Positions 17,645-26,154 of a stretch of 64,000 bases of DNA are shown here, in pieces; the first letter of the stretch is position 1, and each line of letters begins with the position of its first letter. Made by a program: the position numbers and the translations under genes. The notes under the pieces are model-generated. The model had not been told where the DNA came from. It saw only the letters and a program-made list of their open reading frames with translations, and searched no databases. The stretch spans positions 1 to 64,000 of the forward strand of contig CAPAOL010000007.1 of NCBI GenBank assembly GCA_948579315.1. The letters are read 5' to 3'. The stretch comes from an uncultured Phocaeicola sp. Its GTDB lineage: Bacteria > Bacteroidota > Bacteroidia > Bacteroidales > Bacteroidaceae.

Positions 17645-19687
17645 TTAATATCTTATTTTTATTGTCGCCCTTACAGATCGTCCGGGCATTGGGAAATATT
17701 TCACAATCTCGTAATTCTTATCCAGCAGGTTCAATACTTCCACGCTGAAAGAGGTCGTGATTTTTCTGATTAGCAAGTCACGACTTGCCGAAATGCTATG
17801 GTCGCTATAACTATCCAATCGGTTTTCGGCAATGTTTTGTCCTAAAGCATAGCGTTTTCCGGAAAAAAGGAATGAATAAGACAGATTGATCCACGGTGTT
17901 TCGACGCCTGCCTGTCCCGAAGCGGAGACGCGGGGAGTGTAGGCTATTTGATGTTTGTACGTCGATTCATACGTGTTCGGATCGGGCGGGGTGACATCTA
18001 ATGCTCGTTGGTATGTGTAGTTACCCGAGAGGTTGATGCGTATTTTATCCCAAGGTTGGAGGGACAGGCTTCCTGTGGCATCAATACCTTTGATATCAAC
18101 TTCACCCAAGTTCTTCATGCTCCATACGGCAAGGTTCTTGGTAGGGTAGGCGATGATTTTATTTGTCACCTTGTTATAATAAGCGTCAATGGTTGCTGAC
18201 AGATAGGGTAGGAACGGGCATACATTTTTATTGTATGTCAGTCCGATGTTGTATTGTTTGGCCTTTTCCGGCTTTAGCTGGGTGTTGCCTACTTCTTCGT
18301 AATATAAGTCGTTGAAACTTGCCAGACGGAAAATGTCTTTATAGAAGAAGCGGACACGAAATTCTTCATGCCGGAAAGGTTTGAATGCGGCACTTACATA
18401 AGGGGTTAGCTTACGGTGATTGCCGGCACTACCGCCTTTCTTCACATCTTCATTGATAACAGTAGCCAATGCGGATGCGGAGATTGTTAACCAGTCATTT
18501 ACGTATTTTCCGGCGAATGCTGTTAGCCATGAGTAACGCGTGGGGTGTACAAAGTTGGCGAGATCGGCGTTCATGGTGTTGATGCTTCCGTCTGTGGAAA
18601 GTGAGAAAGAGAGGTTGCTCAACAGTCTGTATAATACAGAAGCGGAAAGATAATATTCCTGCTGGTAATAGCTGTTTTCCGTTTTCTTAAAAGAGTTCTT
18701 GGTATCGGGGTCCAGATAACGTTGATAGCTCCAATTCCACTTGGCAGAGGTTTGGAACACCCATTGCTGGCTGAATTCTTTTTTGTATTGACTTTGTATG
18801 AATGTATTTTTATCCCACAAGTGTTGTGTGGAATGGTCGTTATAGAAGGTTGTAGCTTTGGGTAGTCCCCGGGAGGACTGAAAGTAGTAGGCTTTCAACC
18901 GCCATTGTTCTTTATCGGAGAAGTTGCCGTAAAGTCCGGCTTCGGCACGGAATGTCTGTACGTCTGTATTCTTTCGTTTTTCACGTGAGGACAGGTCTTC
19001 TGCCGCATTTCCATAATGTAATGTGTACGGATAATGTCCGTCGGAGGACATCCATTCGCCATTGGCTGACATGCTCCATGTTTTATTGAATTGTTGTTCC
19101 AGTAGCAGGGAGGGATTGACTAATCCCCAGGAACCGGTTTTGAAAGCTCCGGCTATGTTGGTCTTTTTGCCTTTGGTGAATAGCGGCGTGAGTGTCTGTA
19201 TATTCAATATGCCTGCTGACGCGAAGAAGCGGGCAGGTTGGAAGATGTTATCGCTTTGTCCGTTGTTTAGAGAAAGGCGGTCTACGTTATCGAGCGAGAA
19301 ACGCCCGATATCTATTTGTCCGGTTTGGCAGTCCGTCAGGGTGATTCCGTCATAGCCGACGGCAGTATGTTGGGCTCCCAGGCTTCGTATGGATACTGTT
19401 TTCAGTCCGCCGATACCTCCGTAATCTTTTACGGTCACTCCGGCAAAATGTTTCACCGCGTCGGAAACTTGCAGGGCGTGCAGGTTTTTCAGGGCATCTT
19501 TGGAGAAGACTTGCAGGGGAGCGGTTGAGCGTATTTCGCGGGTCTGGTAGATATCTGATACTGTTATTTCGGGAATAGAATATGTATGTGTCGTATCTAC
19601 CTTTTGCTGTTGTGCAAAAAGTGGTATGGATAAGAGTTGGCAGCTAAATACTGCAAAGATCACTTTATAAAATGTTCTTTTTTTCAT
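17645..19687 (-). CDS. btuB: BtuB-like TonB-dependent cobalamin receptor
   Basis: A 680-residue outer-membrane receptor. It has a signal peptide (to about residue 25, SIPLFAQQ), a plug domain (about 40-155, with DAVKHFAGVTVKDYGGIGG) and a 22-strand barrel ending at an aromatic-rich C-terminus. The neighbouring btuG and DUF4465 genes and the cobalamin riboswitches upstream identify B12 as the likely ligand. It lacks the N-terminal carboxypeptidase-like domain of SusC proteins. Its native leader has been split by the mobile element; the nearest riboswitch is now the one carried by the element. Confidence 0.88.
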   Translation of the reverse strand: MKKRTFYKVIFAVFSCQLLSIPLFAQQQKVDTTHTYSIPEITVSDIYQTREIRSTAPLQVFSKDALKNLHALQVSDAVKHFAGVTVKDYGGIGGLKTVSIRSLGAQHTAVGYDGITLTDCQTGQIDIGRFSLDNVDRLSLNNGQSDNIFQPARFFASAGILNIQTLTPLFTKGKKTNIAGAFKTGSWGLVNPSLLLEQQFNKTWSMSANGEWMSSDGHYPYTLHYGNAAEDLSSREKRKNTDVQTFRAEAGLYGNFSDKEQWRLKAYYFQSSRGLPKATTFYNDHSTQHLWDKNTFIQSQYKKEFSQQWVFQTSAKWNWSYQRYLDPDTKNSFKKTENSYYQQEYYLSASVLYRLLSNLSFSLSTDGSINTMNADLANFVHPTRYSWLTAFAGKYVNDWLTISASALATVINEDVKKGGSAGNHRKLTPYVSAAFKPFRHEEFRVRFFYKDIFRLASFNDLYYEEVGNTQLKPEKAKQYNIGLTYNKNVCPFLPYLSATIDAYYNKVTNKIIAYPTKNLAVWSMKNLGEVDIKGIDATGSLSLQPWDKIRINLSGNYTYQRALDVTPPDPNTYESTYKHQIAYTPRVSASGQAGVETPWINLSYSFLFSGKRYALGQNIAENRLDSYSDHSISASRDLLIRKITTSFSVEVLNLLDKNYEIVKYFPMPGRSVRATIKIRY

Positions 19688-19719
19688 TTATTTCTTTTTC
19701 AGTCTGTTGTTGGTTAAAA

Positions 19720-19750
19720 GTGTCCGGGCGAAATCCCTTCGACCGGACAC
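19720..19750 (-). promoter_or_regulatory. Leader hairpin in front of btuB
   Basis: GTGTCCGG and CCGGACAC form an 8-bp GC-rich stem between the left attachment site and the btuB start, followed on the minus strand by TTTT. It may be the switching part of the cobalamin leader: ACCGGACA in the native leader (36511-36518) and ATCGGACA in the element leader (19885-19892) are both complementary to its first arm. Confidence 0.5.
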
Positions 19751-19754
19751 GCAT

Positions 19755-19775
19755 AAATAAACTTGGCAGAGTTTA
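19755..19775. other. attL, left attachment site
   Basis: It is identical over 21 bp to 36435-36455. The core is TAAACT-TGGCAG-AGTTTA: 6-bp inverted half-sites around a 6-bp spacer, the usual layout of a tyrosine-recombinase crossover site. Confidence 0.85.
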
Positions 19776-19830
19776 CTTTAAAATTTAATAATGTATTGAA
19801 AATCAAATATATTATTTAAAAACTCTGTAT

Positions 19831-19855
19831 TGGTTTAAACTTTTGGTTTAAAGTT
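19831..19855. repeat. Left arm-type repeats (GGTTTAAA)
   Basis: GGTTTAAACTTTT followed directly by GGTTTAAAGTTTTT, about 55 bp inside attL. The same motif occurs three times inside the right end, so these are likely integrase or excisionase arm-binding sites. Confidence 0.6.
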
Positions 19856-20015
19856 TTTAGCGCCATTTTATTTTCTTGTTTTGATGTCCGATAGCGTTAA
19901 ATATTGCAAAAGTAATATTTTGAAACAAGAATAACCCTCAAATCTGAAACTGAATAGAATGAATATAATCATTAAATTCAATGCTCTTTCCTCGAAAGCA
20001 ATGATGCAAAAACTA

Positions 20016-20191
20016 CATGGCAGGTCTTCTGACTTGTTTCGTTTATAAACTGCCTTCACGGGATTTCCCATTGGCGAAAGTGTTGTTTATAACTTTTTAT
20101 ATGAAACTTACAGCAGCGGGACTGTTCAGGATTTACACCTGATTCCCTTTTAATTACTCCTCTCGTACGAGAGTTGCAAACCAATGTGCCG
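20016..20191 (-). promoter_or_regulatory. Cobalamin riboswitch 1 (element-borne)
   Basis: On the minus strand this holds the conserved cobalamin aptamer: AGGGAATC, CAGGTG, GAACAGTCCCGCTGCTGTAAG, then AAGTCAGAAGACCTGCC at the 3' end. It binds adenosyl- or related cobalamins and lowers downstream expression when B12 is plentiful. It reads leftwards through attL into btuB. It differs from the second copy at 36565-36742 in the variable stems but matches it in the core and in about 45 bases of downstream leader (TGCTTTCGAGGAAAGAGC). Confidence 0.95.
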
Positions 20192-20199
20192 CAAAGATA
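20192..20199 (-). promoter_or_regulatory. Promoter -7 element of riboswitch 1
   Basis: TATCTTTG on the minus strand abuts the aptamer 5' end exactly as in riboswitch 2. The -33 box is weak here (TATGG-like near 20219), whereas the native copy has a perfect TTTG. Confidence 0.5.
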
Positions 20200-20390
20200 T
20201 GAATAAATATTGCAATTCCATAAGTTGTAACTTGGAAAAATGAAAATCTAATCAATACGCACTTTTTACGTAACTATATTTACGTATTTAAATTTGCGCA
20301 CTAACAACAAAAAAGAGTATCTTTTTTAGATATTTTTTCTTTGATTTTTCCTATATTGGGAGCGATTATTAACCCTTAAAATAAAATATC

Positions 20391-20861
20391 ATGGAAAAAG
20401 AAGTTTTAGAAGAATACATTTCATTATTTGAGAAGGTAGCCCATAAGTCTGCTAATTTGGAAGAACTTCAAAAGAAGTATGAACCCAATAGTGTTTTTGA
20501 TGATTTGGAAATATGGGAACTTTATACAGCCCATATCATAGCTGAATATCTTCCTCAAAAGATTGATGTTTTGGGAGAAGAAGACGAAAGAATAATGAAT
20601 ATTGACGAATGGATGTTTTCATCTGCATTCCTCTTTGAGCCATATTGGATTATCAAGTACCAAGATATGTATTATGCTTTTGACTTTGAAGATGAATTAG
20701 AAGGGAAGGACGCAGAGTATTCAGAATTACGAGAATATTTATGGGAACGAATGGTGCAGGAAATCGCAGAAGAATTGGGAGGTATTATTGGTGAAGAATG
20801 TATTGTTGATAGTGATGAAGATGGTAATTCCATTATAAGATTAGATGATGAAGGTAACTAA
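20391..20861 (+). CDS. Unknown acidic protein
   Basis: I do not recognise this 156-residue protein. It is strongly acidic (many Glu and Asp), has no signal peptide or membrane segment, and is predicted mostly helical, with aromatic-rich stretches such as DEWMFSSAFLFEPYWIIKYQDMYYAFDFEDE. It is the only plus-strand gene in the left half of the element and starts about 190 bp from riboswitch 1, diverging from it. An acidic DNA-mimic or immunity-type role is possible but is speculation. Confidence 0.7.
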   Translation: MEKEVLEEYISLFEKVAHKSANLEELQKKYEPNSVFDDLEIWELYTAHIIAEYLPQKIDVLGEEDERIMNIDEWMFSSAFLFEPYWIIKYQDMYYAFDFEDELEGKDAEYSELREYLWERMVQEIAEELGGIIGEECIVDSDEDGNSIIRLDDEGN

Positions 20862-20885
20862 TCTGTTTGTATAAATCAAAAGAAA

Positions 20886-20923
20886 AGCCACATTGAGATA
20901 TAGGCATATTCCTCTATGTGGCT
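20886..20923. terminator. Hairpin between convergent element genes
   Basis: AGCCACAT and ATGTGGCT form an 8-bp stem flanked by AAAA on the left and TATTTCTG on the right. It lies between the ends of two converging genes. Confidence 0.55.
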
Positions 20924-20959
20924 ATTTCTGTGTATAATTGATACAATACTTCACCTTTC

Positions 20960-21571
20960 TTACTGAATTTCTGCTCTGTATTTAATCAAATTGTCATAAA
21001 TATCGGTTTTTATGTGTTCTTGCGAATCATGTAACATTTCAAAACTTACAAATGTTTTAAGAACAATAACATTGTCGGCTGTTATCTTTCCAAAAACAGC
21101 TCCTTCATTACAAGTGCCATAAAATTCATCACTATCTTCTACCACAGAAATCGTAGCTGTGGGATTTATTTTGAAGAAACGTTTTATCACATCTAAAGGA
21201 GATATACTATCATCCTTAAGGAAACGGCTTCTATATCGGGAAAAGAAATGTGGAGAGTATATATGAATACCTTTAGAGACAGTAGAGAACATCATTACAT
21301 TAGTTCCACCTTGCTTTTCATATAAGCAAATAATTGTATATAATATACCTCTTTCCCAATCCTTTTTATTACGTGCTTCAAAGAAAATCAAATACCTATT
21401 GTTTTTGCGAGATACAAACTCAATTGGAGTAAAATACATTGGGAATTTATTTGATTTAATGATAGGTCGCCTATACTTGGGTATAAGTCTCTCCATATAA
21501 CCATGAACTGCCCCCCGTTCACTCCATACCTCTTTAAATATTTCCATATCGGACATCTTATCTGTTATCAT
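20960..21571 (-). CDS. Unknown 203-residue protein
   Basis: A 203-residue soluble protein not recognised. A basic N-terminal half contains RLIPKYRRPIIKSNKFPM. Its middle section HFFSRYRSRFL followed by PLDVIKRFF resembles a short helical segment found in small mobile-element proteins. A GKITADNVIVLKTFVS beta strand lies near the end. There are no Cys pairs, membrane helices or signal peptide. It is preceded by an intrinsic terminator at 21606-21641, so it has its own promoter, which I could not identify with confidence. Confidence 0.65.
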   Translation of the reverse strand: MITDKMSDMEIFKEVWSERGAVHGYMERLIPKYRRPIIKSNKFPMYFTPIEFVSRKNNRYLIFFEARNKKDWERGILYTIICLYEKQGGTNVMMFSTVSKGIHIYSPHFFSRYRSRFLKDDSISPLDVIKRFFKINPTATISVVEDSDEFYGTCNEGAVFGKITADNVIVLKTFVSFEMLHDSQEHIKTDIYDNLIKYRAEIQ

Positions 21572-21605
21572 AGTTGTGATTTTTAATTTGATGGGTACTA
21601 AAATA

Positions 21606-21641
21606 CAAAAAAAGGAGTAACCCTAAAACAAAGTTACTCCT
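21606..21641 (-). terminator. Intrinsic terminator after the NADAR gene
   Basis: On the minus strand AGGAGTAAC and GTTACTCCT form a 9-bp stem followed by TTTTTTTG. A related hairpin and flank, including the downstream TACCTCT and TTAAAGAATCA, recurs at 22968-23060. Confidence 0.8.
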
Positions 21642-21781
21642 AAAAAGGAACAAAATGAGGTATCACCATACCTCTACTTAAAGAATCATCTTATTTATAA
21701 ATATCCCATTTCTCTTTATATTACGCATGTTTCATTCAAAATCACACTTTTATAATGCAAATCCATACCGAAACGGAGATA

Positions 21782-22576
21782 TTACTCATTAAAAGTCAGT
21801 AATTTACCAAGTAAATAAATTTTCGTTTCTTTCAAAAGGGCATAATCAATCGGTGGAGATACGTGATGTATAAGAGCGATTTGGCACATTTTCAATATCT
21901 TACCCAAATTATTCTCACCAACAAAACAGCCCACATTATTAATTTTGCCACACTCCTCAGAAATAAGCAACTTTAAAGCGTTCTTTTTCATACCTTGATA
22001 TTGCGCACATACTTCTTTCTTCTTCTCCCAACGGCATCGCTTCAATTCCTTATTTTTAGCACCCCATAATGTGGCAGTTGCACCGTGATTGTTCGTGCTG
22101 TCTTCAATAATCACAGCATCGCTTGGTACAGACAACAGCAATTCCCTAAATTCTGAATTACCAATGCACTTGCACCAAACCACATAGAGCATCCATTGCA
22201 AACGAATTTCTGCCCAATCTTGACGTACATGTTCCATATTAGCCTTCTTGATAACTTTTTTCTGAACAAAAGCGTTTGGTTCATCCATCAAATTCTGCTG
22301 AATAACTTTGTTCAAAGGTGCATCCAAAGAAAACTCCCCACAGAGATATGCACATTCACTACTTCGGAAGATATGACCACAAAATGGAAAAGGATAGCCA
22401 CCACACAAATTACCCAAACTGAGAGTTATTCCGTTACGTATATCTGTAGATTTACAAAACGCCCAACAATTATGTTTTGTCGTATCATACACCTCTGTAC
22501 GTCCCAATATTATTTCATTGAAAAGAAGAGTTTGAGTAGAAGTAGGGCAGTTCCCATACATGAAATTTTTATCCAT
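21782..22576 (-). CDS. NADAR-family protein (YbiA-like)
   Basis: A 264-residue protein with NADAR family features: FRSSECAYLCGEFS, then a DWAEIRLQWMLYVVWCK helix, then LLSVPSDAVIIEDSTN and LWGAKN. This family acts on ADP-ribosylated or related substrates, and recent work shows that some members remove ADP-ribose from guanine in DNA as partners of DarT-type toxins. No toxin partner is visible beside it. A plausible role on this element is protection against a host or phage ADP-ribosylating toxin, which is inference. A TATATTTG -7 match lies at 22682-22689, giving a leader of about 100 nt. Confidence 0.75.
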   Translation of the reverse strand: MDKNFMYGNCPTSTQTLLFNEIILGRTEVYDTTKHNCWAFCKSTDIRNGITLSLGNLCGGYPFPFCGHIFRSSECAYLCGEFSLDAPLNKVIQQNLMDEPNAFVQKKVIKKANMEHVRQDWAEIRLQWMLYVVWCKCIGNSEFRELLLSVPSDAVIIEDSTNNHGATATLWGAKNKELKRCRWEKKKEVCAQYQGMKKNALKLLISEECGKINNVGCFVGENNLGKILKMCQIALIHHVSPPIDYALLKETKIYLLGKLLTFNE

Positions 22577-22967
22577 ATTGTTTTTTTTATAAGCACCGCT
22601 TAAAACTCCTATTATTTTACCAACATAAGTTACTATAAAACTCTGTTAGTGCACGCTAAAACACTATGGATGTTTATTATGCAAATATAAGGCATCATAA
22701 ACAATAGTCCTAATTATTCGCTATAATTATTCTTAATTTTTTTGCTCATAAATTATCGTAAGTAGTCACCATTGATGTAACAACCAAATATCCGAATATA
22801 ACGGTAGCTTTTTTATTTCACCTCAACCAAAACAAACTATTAATTTACAGCGATTTACATTTTACCCACAAATATAGGATACATTTTGGTTGATATTATA
22901 TATCAATAAAATAGACCTGAAAGGTAACTTATAAATCATTTGATTCTTAAGTTGATGTAGCAAAGGC
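22577..22967. other. Non-coding stretch upstream of the NADAR gene
   Basis: No ORF is credible in this AT-rich stretch. It contains only a -7 promoter match at 22682-22689 for the NADAR gene and scattered A/T runs. No strong inverted repeat was found. Confidence 0.5.
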
Positions 22968-23001
22968 ATAAAAAAAAGAGTAACCCCAACGGACTACTCT
23001 T
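22968..23001 (-). terminator. Intrinsic terminator of the cargo cluster
   Basis: On the minus strand AAGAGTA and TACTCTT pair and are followed by eight T. It lies 92 bp beyond the last gene of the nine-gene cluster. Its flanks match the terminator region at 21606-21690, so both are copies of one repeat. Confidence 0.78.
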
Positions 23002-23092
23002 AAAAAATGATGAATAAAATGAAGTATCGTTATACCTCTTAATACTTAAAGAATCAGTATATATAACTTTGAATAAGCAAATCTTACTCATG

Positions 23093-23623
23093 TCATATAT
23101 CAATAAATATCTCATTCATTTTCATATCACGCATATATCTTTCCGAATAAGACATCGGTGAAGGATTGAGATAATAACCCCTACATACGTGAGGCAAACC
23201 ATTTTCCTTTAAGCAATCTTCAAAGAAAGCATCAATTAAAGAGATTACAGAAGTACATGAAGATACTTCGCAAATAGACACCTTCTGTTGGTATTTAACC
23301 GACATTTCTGATACAAAACTTTTTAAAGTAGTAAAATCGCACTGTTCTTTACGCTTATTAAAATTGACGACAGCAAAGGTAAGCAAATAACCCTTATTCA
23401 TACAGTAACCGAATATTGGAATATAACGGAAATCCTTTTCTATAATATCTGTTTGTAGTTCTTTTATTACTCCTTTCTCTACGCAATCAATATCATTAAC
23501 TCCTATCAGTACAAATCCATGCTGTAAACAGCTCCATAGATTCTTAACTATCATTTCGTCAAGTAAAACCAACGGTTGTTTATTATTAGTGGAAATCCCA
23601 CATATTTCTTCTATAAAGTTCAT
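23093..23623 (-). CDS. Unknown 176-residue protein, end of cargo cluster
   Basis: I do not recognise this soluble 176-residue protein. It has no signal peptide. It contains several Cys (ICGIS, VNDIDCVEK, FGYCMNKG, SICEVSSCTS) but no clear metal motif. Its start codon is one base from the stop of the preceding lipoprotein gene, so it is the last gene of the minus-strand cluster. It may be an accessory or immunity-type protein for the upstream secreted proteins; the sequence alone does not say. Confidence 0.65.
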   Translation of the reverse strand: MNFIEEICGISTNNKQPLVLLDEMIVKNLWSCLQHGFVLIGVNDIDCVEKGVIKELQTDIIEKDFRYIPIFGYCMNKGYLLTFAVVNFNKRKEQCDFTTLKSFVSEMSVKYQQKVSICEVSSCTSVISLIDAFFEDCLKENGLPHVCRGYYLNPSPMSYSERYMRDMKMNEIFIDI

Positions 23624-23624
23624 A

Positions 23625-23846
23625 CTAATTTATAGTTATATCTTTTGATAACCCCCAAATGCTATCCTTACTTATTATGCTATAAGTAACCAACTCCTGA
23701 TTATCTTCCAAGCTAATGCGTTCTTTCACTGAATTTATATCATTTTCAGGTATAATGTATTCAGGTATTTCAGGTGTATTTTCCTCTTCGCTACAAGCCG
23801 TAAAAAGCGTTGCAAACAATGTAGTCAGTAAAAGTATCTTCTTCAT
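23625..23846 (-). CDS. Small lipoprotein
   Basis: A 73-residue protein with a signal peptide and lipobox LFTACSEEEN (Cys18). After the Cys comes an acidic spacer and a short, Glu/Ile-rich tail. The acidic run after the Cys is the Bacteroides signal for surface display. It is encoded between a leucine-rich-repeat protein (9 bp away) and an unknown soluble protein (1 bp away), in an apparent operon. Confidence 0.75.
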   Translation of the reverse strand: MKKILLLTTLFATLFTACSEEENTPEIPEYIIPENDINSVKERISLEDNQELVTYSIISKDSIWGLSKDITIN

Positions 23847-23855
23847 AATAATATT

Positions 23856-25172
23856 CTATCTTTTAGTATTTACTTTATATGGTTTCAAATTAAACTCTTC
23901 CGCTTCCACTGAAATCTTATATTCCATCTTGGGATTCAGGTTCACAATGTTGTTTCCCGTATTCAGTTCTATGTCACTGACCTTTCTTCCGTCTTGGAAG
24001 CATGAAACAACTCCCGTTTCTGTTGCATCATCCTTTATATTGATGATTAACTTTCCCTTATCCAAACGAATGTCAATGGGATTGGGTGACACATAACCAA
24101 AGTATGTCAAGTTCTTGGATAAGCCCCACTGTTTGTCATACTTATAATTCAAATAATATTTCTTGCTTGGTGCGACAATCTTTGCATCCTTAAACTTCAT
24201 GCCAAATGAATTTTCCGCAATCTTTGGTTGCGTTGCAGAGGTTACAATGATGCTGTCAAGATTGGTATTTATTGCTCTATCCTTGATAATGTCAGAATTG
24301 AAAGCATTCTCACCAATGGATTCAAGATTTTCAGGAAGATAAATTCTTGTTGATATGGTGTTGACAAACGCATTATCCTTAATCGTTTTAAGGTTCTTCA
24401 AGTTGGAGAGGTAGATATAACCATCGAATAAGTCGTTCCAAAAACGTTTTGCGTTTGGTTTATCAGGATTTCCACTATCATTGTGAGACGAATCATCCCA
24501 TTGTTCTTCTGAATCCAAGTAAAGGTCAATGATGTTCGCAAGAGCATACTCACCAATTGAAGTTATATTCTTCGGTAAGATGATTGACTTATATTGTGGC
24601 TTTTTATTCAATTTCTTGTTGTTATAACTTTTATCAAAGGCATAAGGTGGTATCTCCCCATCAGGATATTCATGATAGCCGTTTAGAGTACCATTTTCGC
24701 CCTTATAACCACGAATTTCAATATCACCACACATTCTAACTTCATACAAGTTTGGAAGGCTGTCACGCATGAATTTGAAGTCCTCTGCTGTCAGGTATGT
24801 ATGATGCCAAGTTCCATCTTCGGGATTCTGCCAATCACCATAAATAAGCATATTAATTGTTTTCTTATAATCTTCATAATTTGGTTCAATACCATATTCA
24901 TCCCAATAACCTTCACTTGGGTTATACCAAGTTTGCACTTTATATTGAAGTGATTCATGAGGATATTTTTCACCCATCATAATCATTGCACTTCCCCATC
25001 CAGGTCCATTACCAAGGTCAAATTCTTCATCCCCTTTTGTATTCGGGTTTAATCCTCTTGTGTTGACATTATCAATCTTGTACGTTTCAATCTTCATGGA
25101 CGAAGTTTGTGCATTTGCCAATGGAAGCACAAGCATTCCAAAAAGCAATGTAAAAAGCAGTTTCTTAATCAT
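23856..25172 (-). CDS. Secreted BspA-type leucine-rich-repeat protein
   Basis: A 438-residue exported protein with signal peptide to about residue 21 (LPLANAQ). It holds BspA-like leucine-rich repeats: IILPKNITSIGEYAL, LKTIKDNAFVN, IYLPENLESIGENAF, then SIIVTSATQPKIAENSF. The C-terminal portion (about 365-438) is a beta-rich tail. BspA-type proteins bind host or bacterial surfaces. It lies in the middle of the cargo cluster after two paralogous exported proteins, 93 bp downstream of them. Confidence 0.8.
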   Translation of the reverse strand: MIKKLLFTLLFGMLVLPLANAQTSSMKIETYKIDNVNTRGLNPNTKGDEEFDLGNGPGWGSAMIMMGEKYPHESLQYKVQTWYNPSEGYWDEYGIEPNYEDYKKTINMLIYGDWQNPEDGTWHHTYLTAEDFKFMRDSLPNLYEVRMCGDIEIRGYKGENGTLNGYHEYPDGEIPPYAFDKSYNNKKLNKKPQYKSIILPKNITSIGEYALANIIDLYLDSEEQWDDSSHNDSGNPDKPNAKRFWNDLFDGYIYLSNLKNLKTIKDNAFVNTISTRIYLPENLESIGENAFNSDIIKDRAINTNLDSIIVTSATQPKIAENSFGMKFKDAKIVAPSKKYYLNYKYDKQWGLSKNLTYFGYVSPNPIDIRLDKGKLIINIKDDATETGVVSCFQDGRKVSDIELNTGNNIVNLNPKMEYKISVEAEEFNLKPYKVNTKR

Positions 25173-25265
25173 ATAATATTAATTTAAAAGTTATATATTA
25201 TCTATACTGTTTATATTATCTATTGTTGTAGGTACATTTTGTACCACATCTTGTATTACATTTTG

Positions 25266-26141
25266 TCAATATACATATTCCAATGTAAGTGTTCCATAAA
25301 CATAGTTATGCTTTTCTCCCACTCTTGGAGCAATATACCTAAGTTTTGTAATCAAATCCCCATTCTTTTCATATTCATAATGTTCACGAAACTCAGGTTG
25401 AAGATGTTTATATCTTTTCAAACTATCTTCGTCACCTTTTAATATAAGATTGGTGTTCTTTCCGCACCATTCTGTACCAAATACAACATCCATTGTATAA
25501 TCCCTGCCATAACAATAAAATATGAGAAAATTAAGGTTCAAATTTGTATTGTTTATTACTTCTGATTCAGGATAATAGACAAAATTTGCTTTTCCAGGAA
25601 ATTCATTATCATCATTACGAATTACTTTATCTGAAATTATATTTCCATTTTCCCAATTGATTGTTGTAACTGTTTTACTACTCCAATCTTTATCCATATT
25701 CTCACTTGTCGTTTGTGTCAGCTTTACAAGTTCCCTATTCTCGTTGTAAAACAATTGAAACGCTTGTACTAATTTATTTTGAGATGGTGCATACCAATTA
25801 ATATAAGAAATTAAATTATCTTCATTAAAATTGTATTTACAAATCGCACTGAAATTCTGTTTTTCATTTACATATCGAATGAAATTCAGTGTTTTTTCTC
25901 CTTTGGAATTATAAGAGATAGAATATATTTCTTTGTATTTCTTACCACTAAGCACATAACTTTTTGTAACTACTTTTAAATTCCCATTTGGATAATATTC
26001 TAAATCCATTTTAAATGAACTATAGCCTCCATATACTTTCCATACAGCGGTTTTTACCATATATTGCCCGTGGGCATTAGTTGTTTGAGCTTTTATGCTT
26101 AAATAAAAAAGACTTAGTATCACTAATGTAATATACTTCAT
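25266..26141 (-). CDS. Exported protein, paralogue of its upstream neighbour
   Basis: An exported protein of about 291 residues with signal peptide ending near LSIKAQ. It shares order and motifs with the next gene: a GQYMVKTAVW start, YYPNGNLKVV repeats, a SYINWYA-like block, and EWCGKNTNLIL near the end. The repeated Y-x-N-G-N pattern resembles YD-/MORN-like beta repeats, but I cannot name a family. I chose ATG 26141 because it begins the signal peptide; an upstream ATG at 26171 would overlap the previous gene by 17 bp. Confidence 0.7.
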   Translation of the reverse strand: MKYITLVILSLFYLSIKAQTTNAHGQYMVKTAVWKVYGGYSSFKMDLEYYPNGNLKVVTKSYVLSGKKYKEIYSISYNSKGEKTLNFIRYVNEKQNFSAICKYNFNEDNLISYINWYAPSQNKLVQAFQLFYNENRELVKLTQTTSENMDKDWSSKTVTTINWENGNIISDKVIRNDDNEFPGKANFVYYPESEVINNTNLNLNFLIFYCYGRDYTMDVVFGTEWCGKNTNLILKGDEDSLKRYKHLQPEFREHYEYEKNGDLITKLRYIAPRVGEKHNYVYGTLTLEYVY

Positions 26142-26154
26142 AATCATTGTTTGG

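Noticed and set aside
19907..19914. TACTTTTG -7 match between riboswitch 1 and attL that could drive btuB without B12 control
   Set aside because: No -33 box at the usual distance; nearest TTTG is 24 bp away. Worth keeping in mind when mapping starts.
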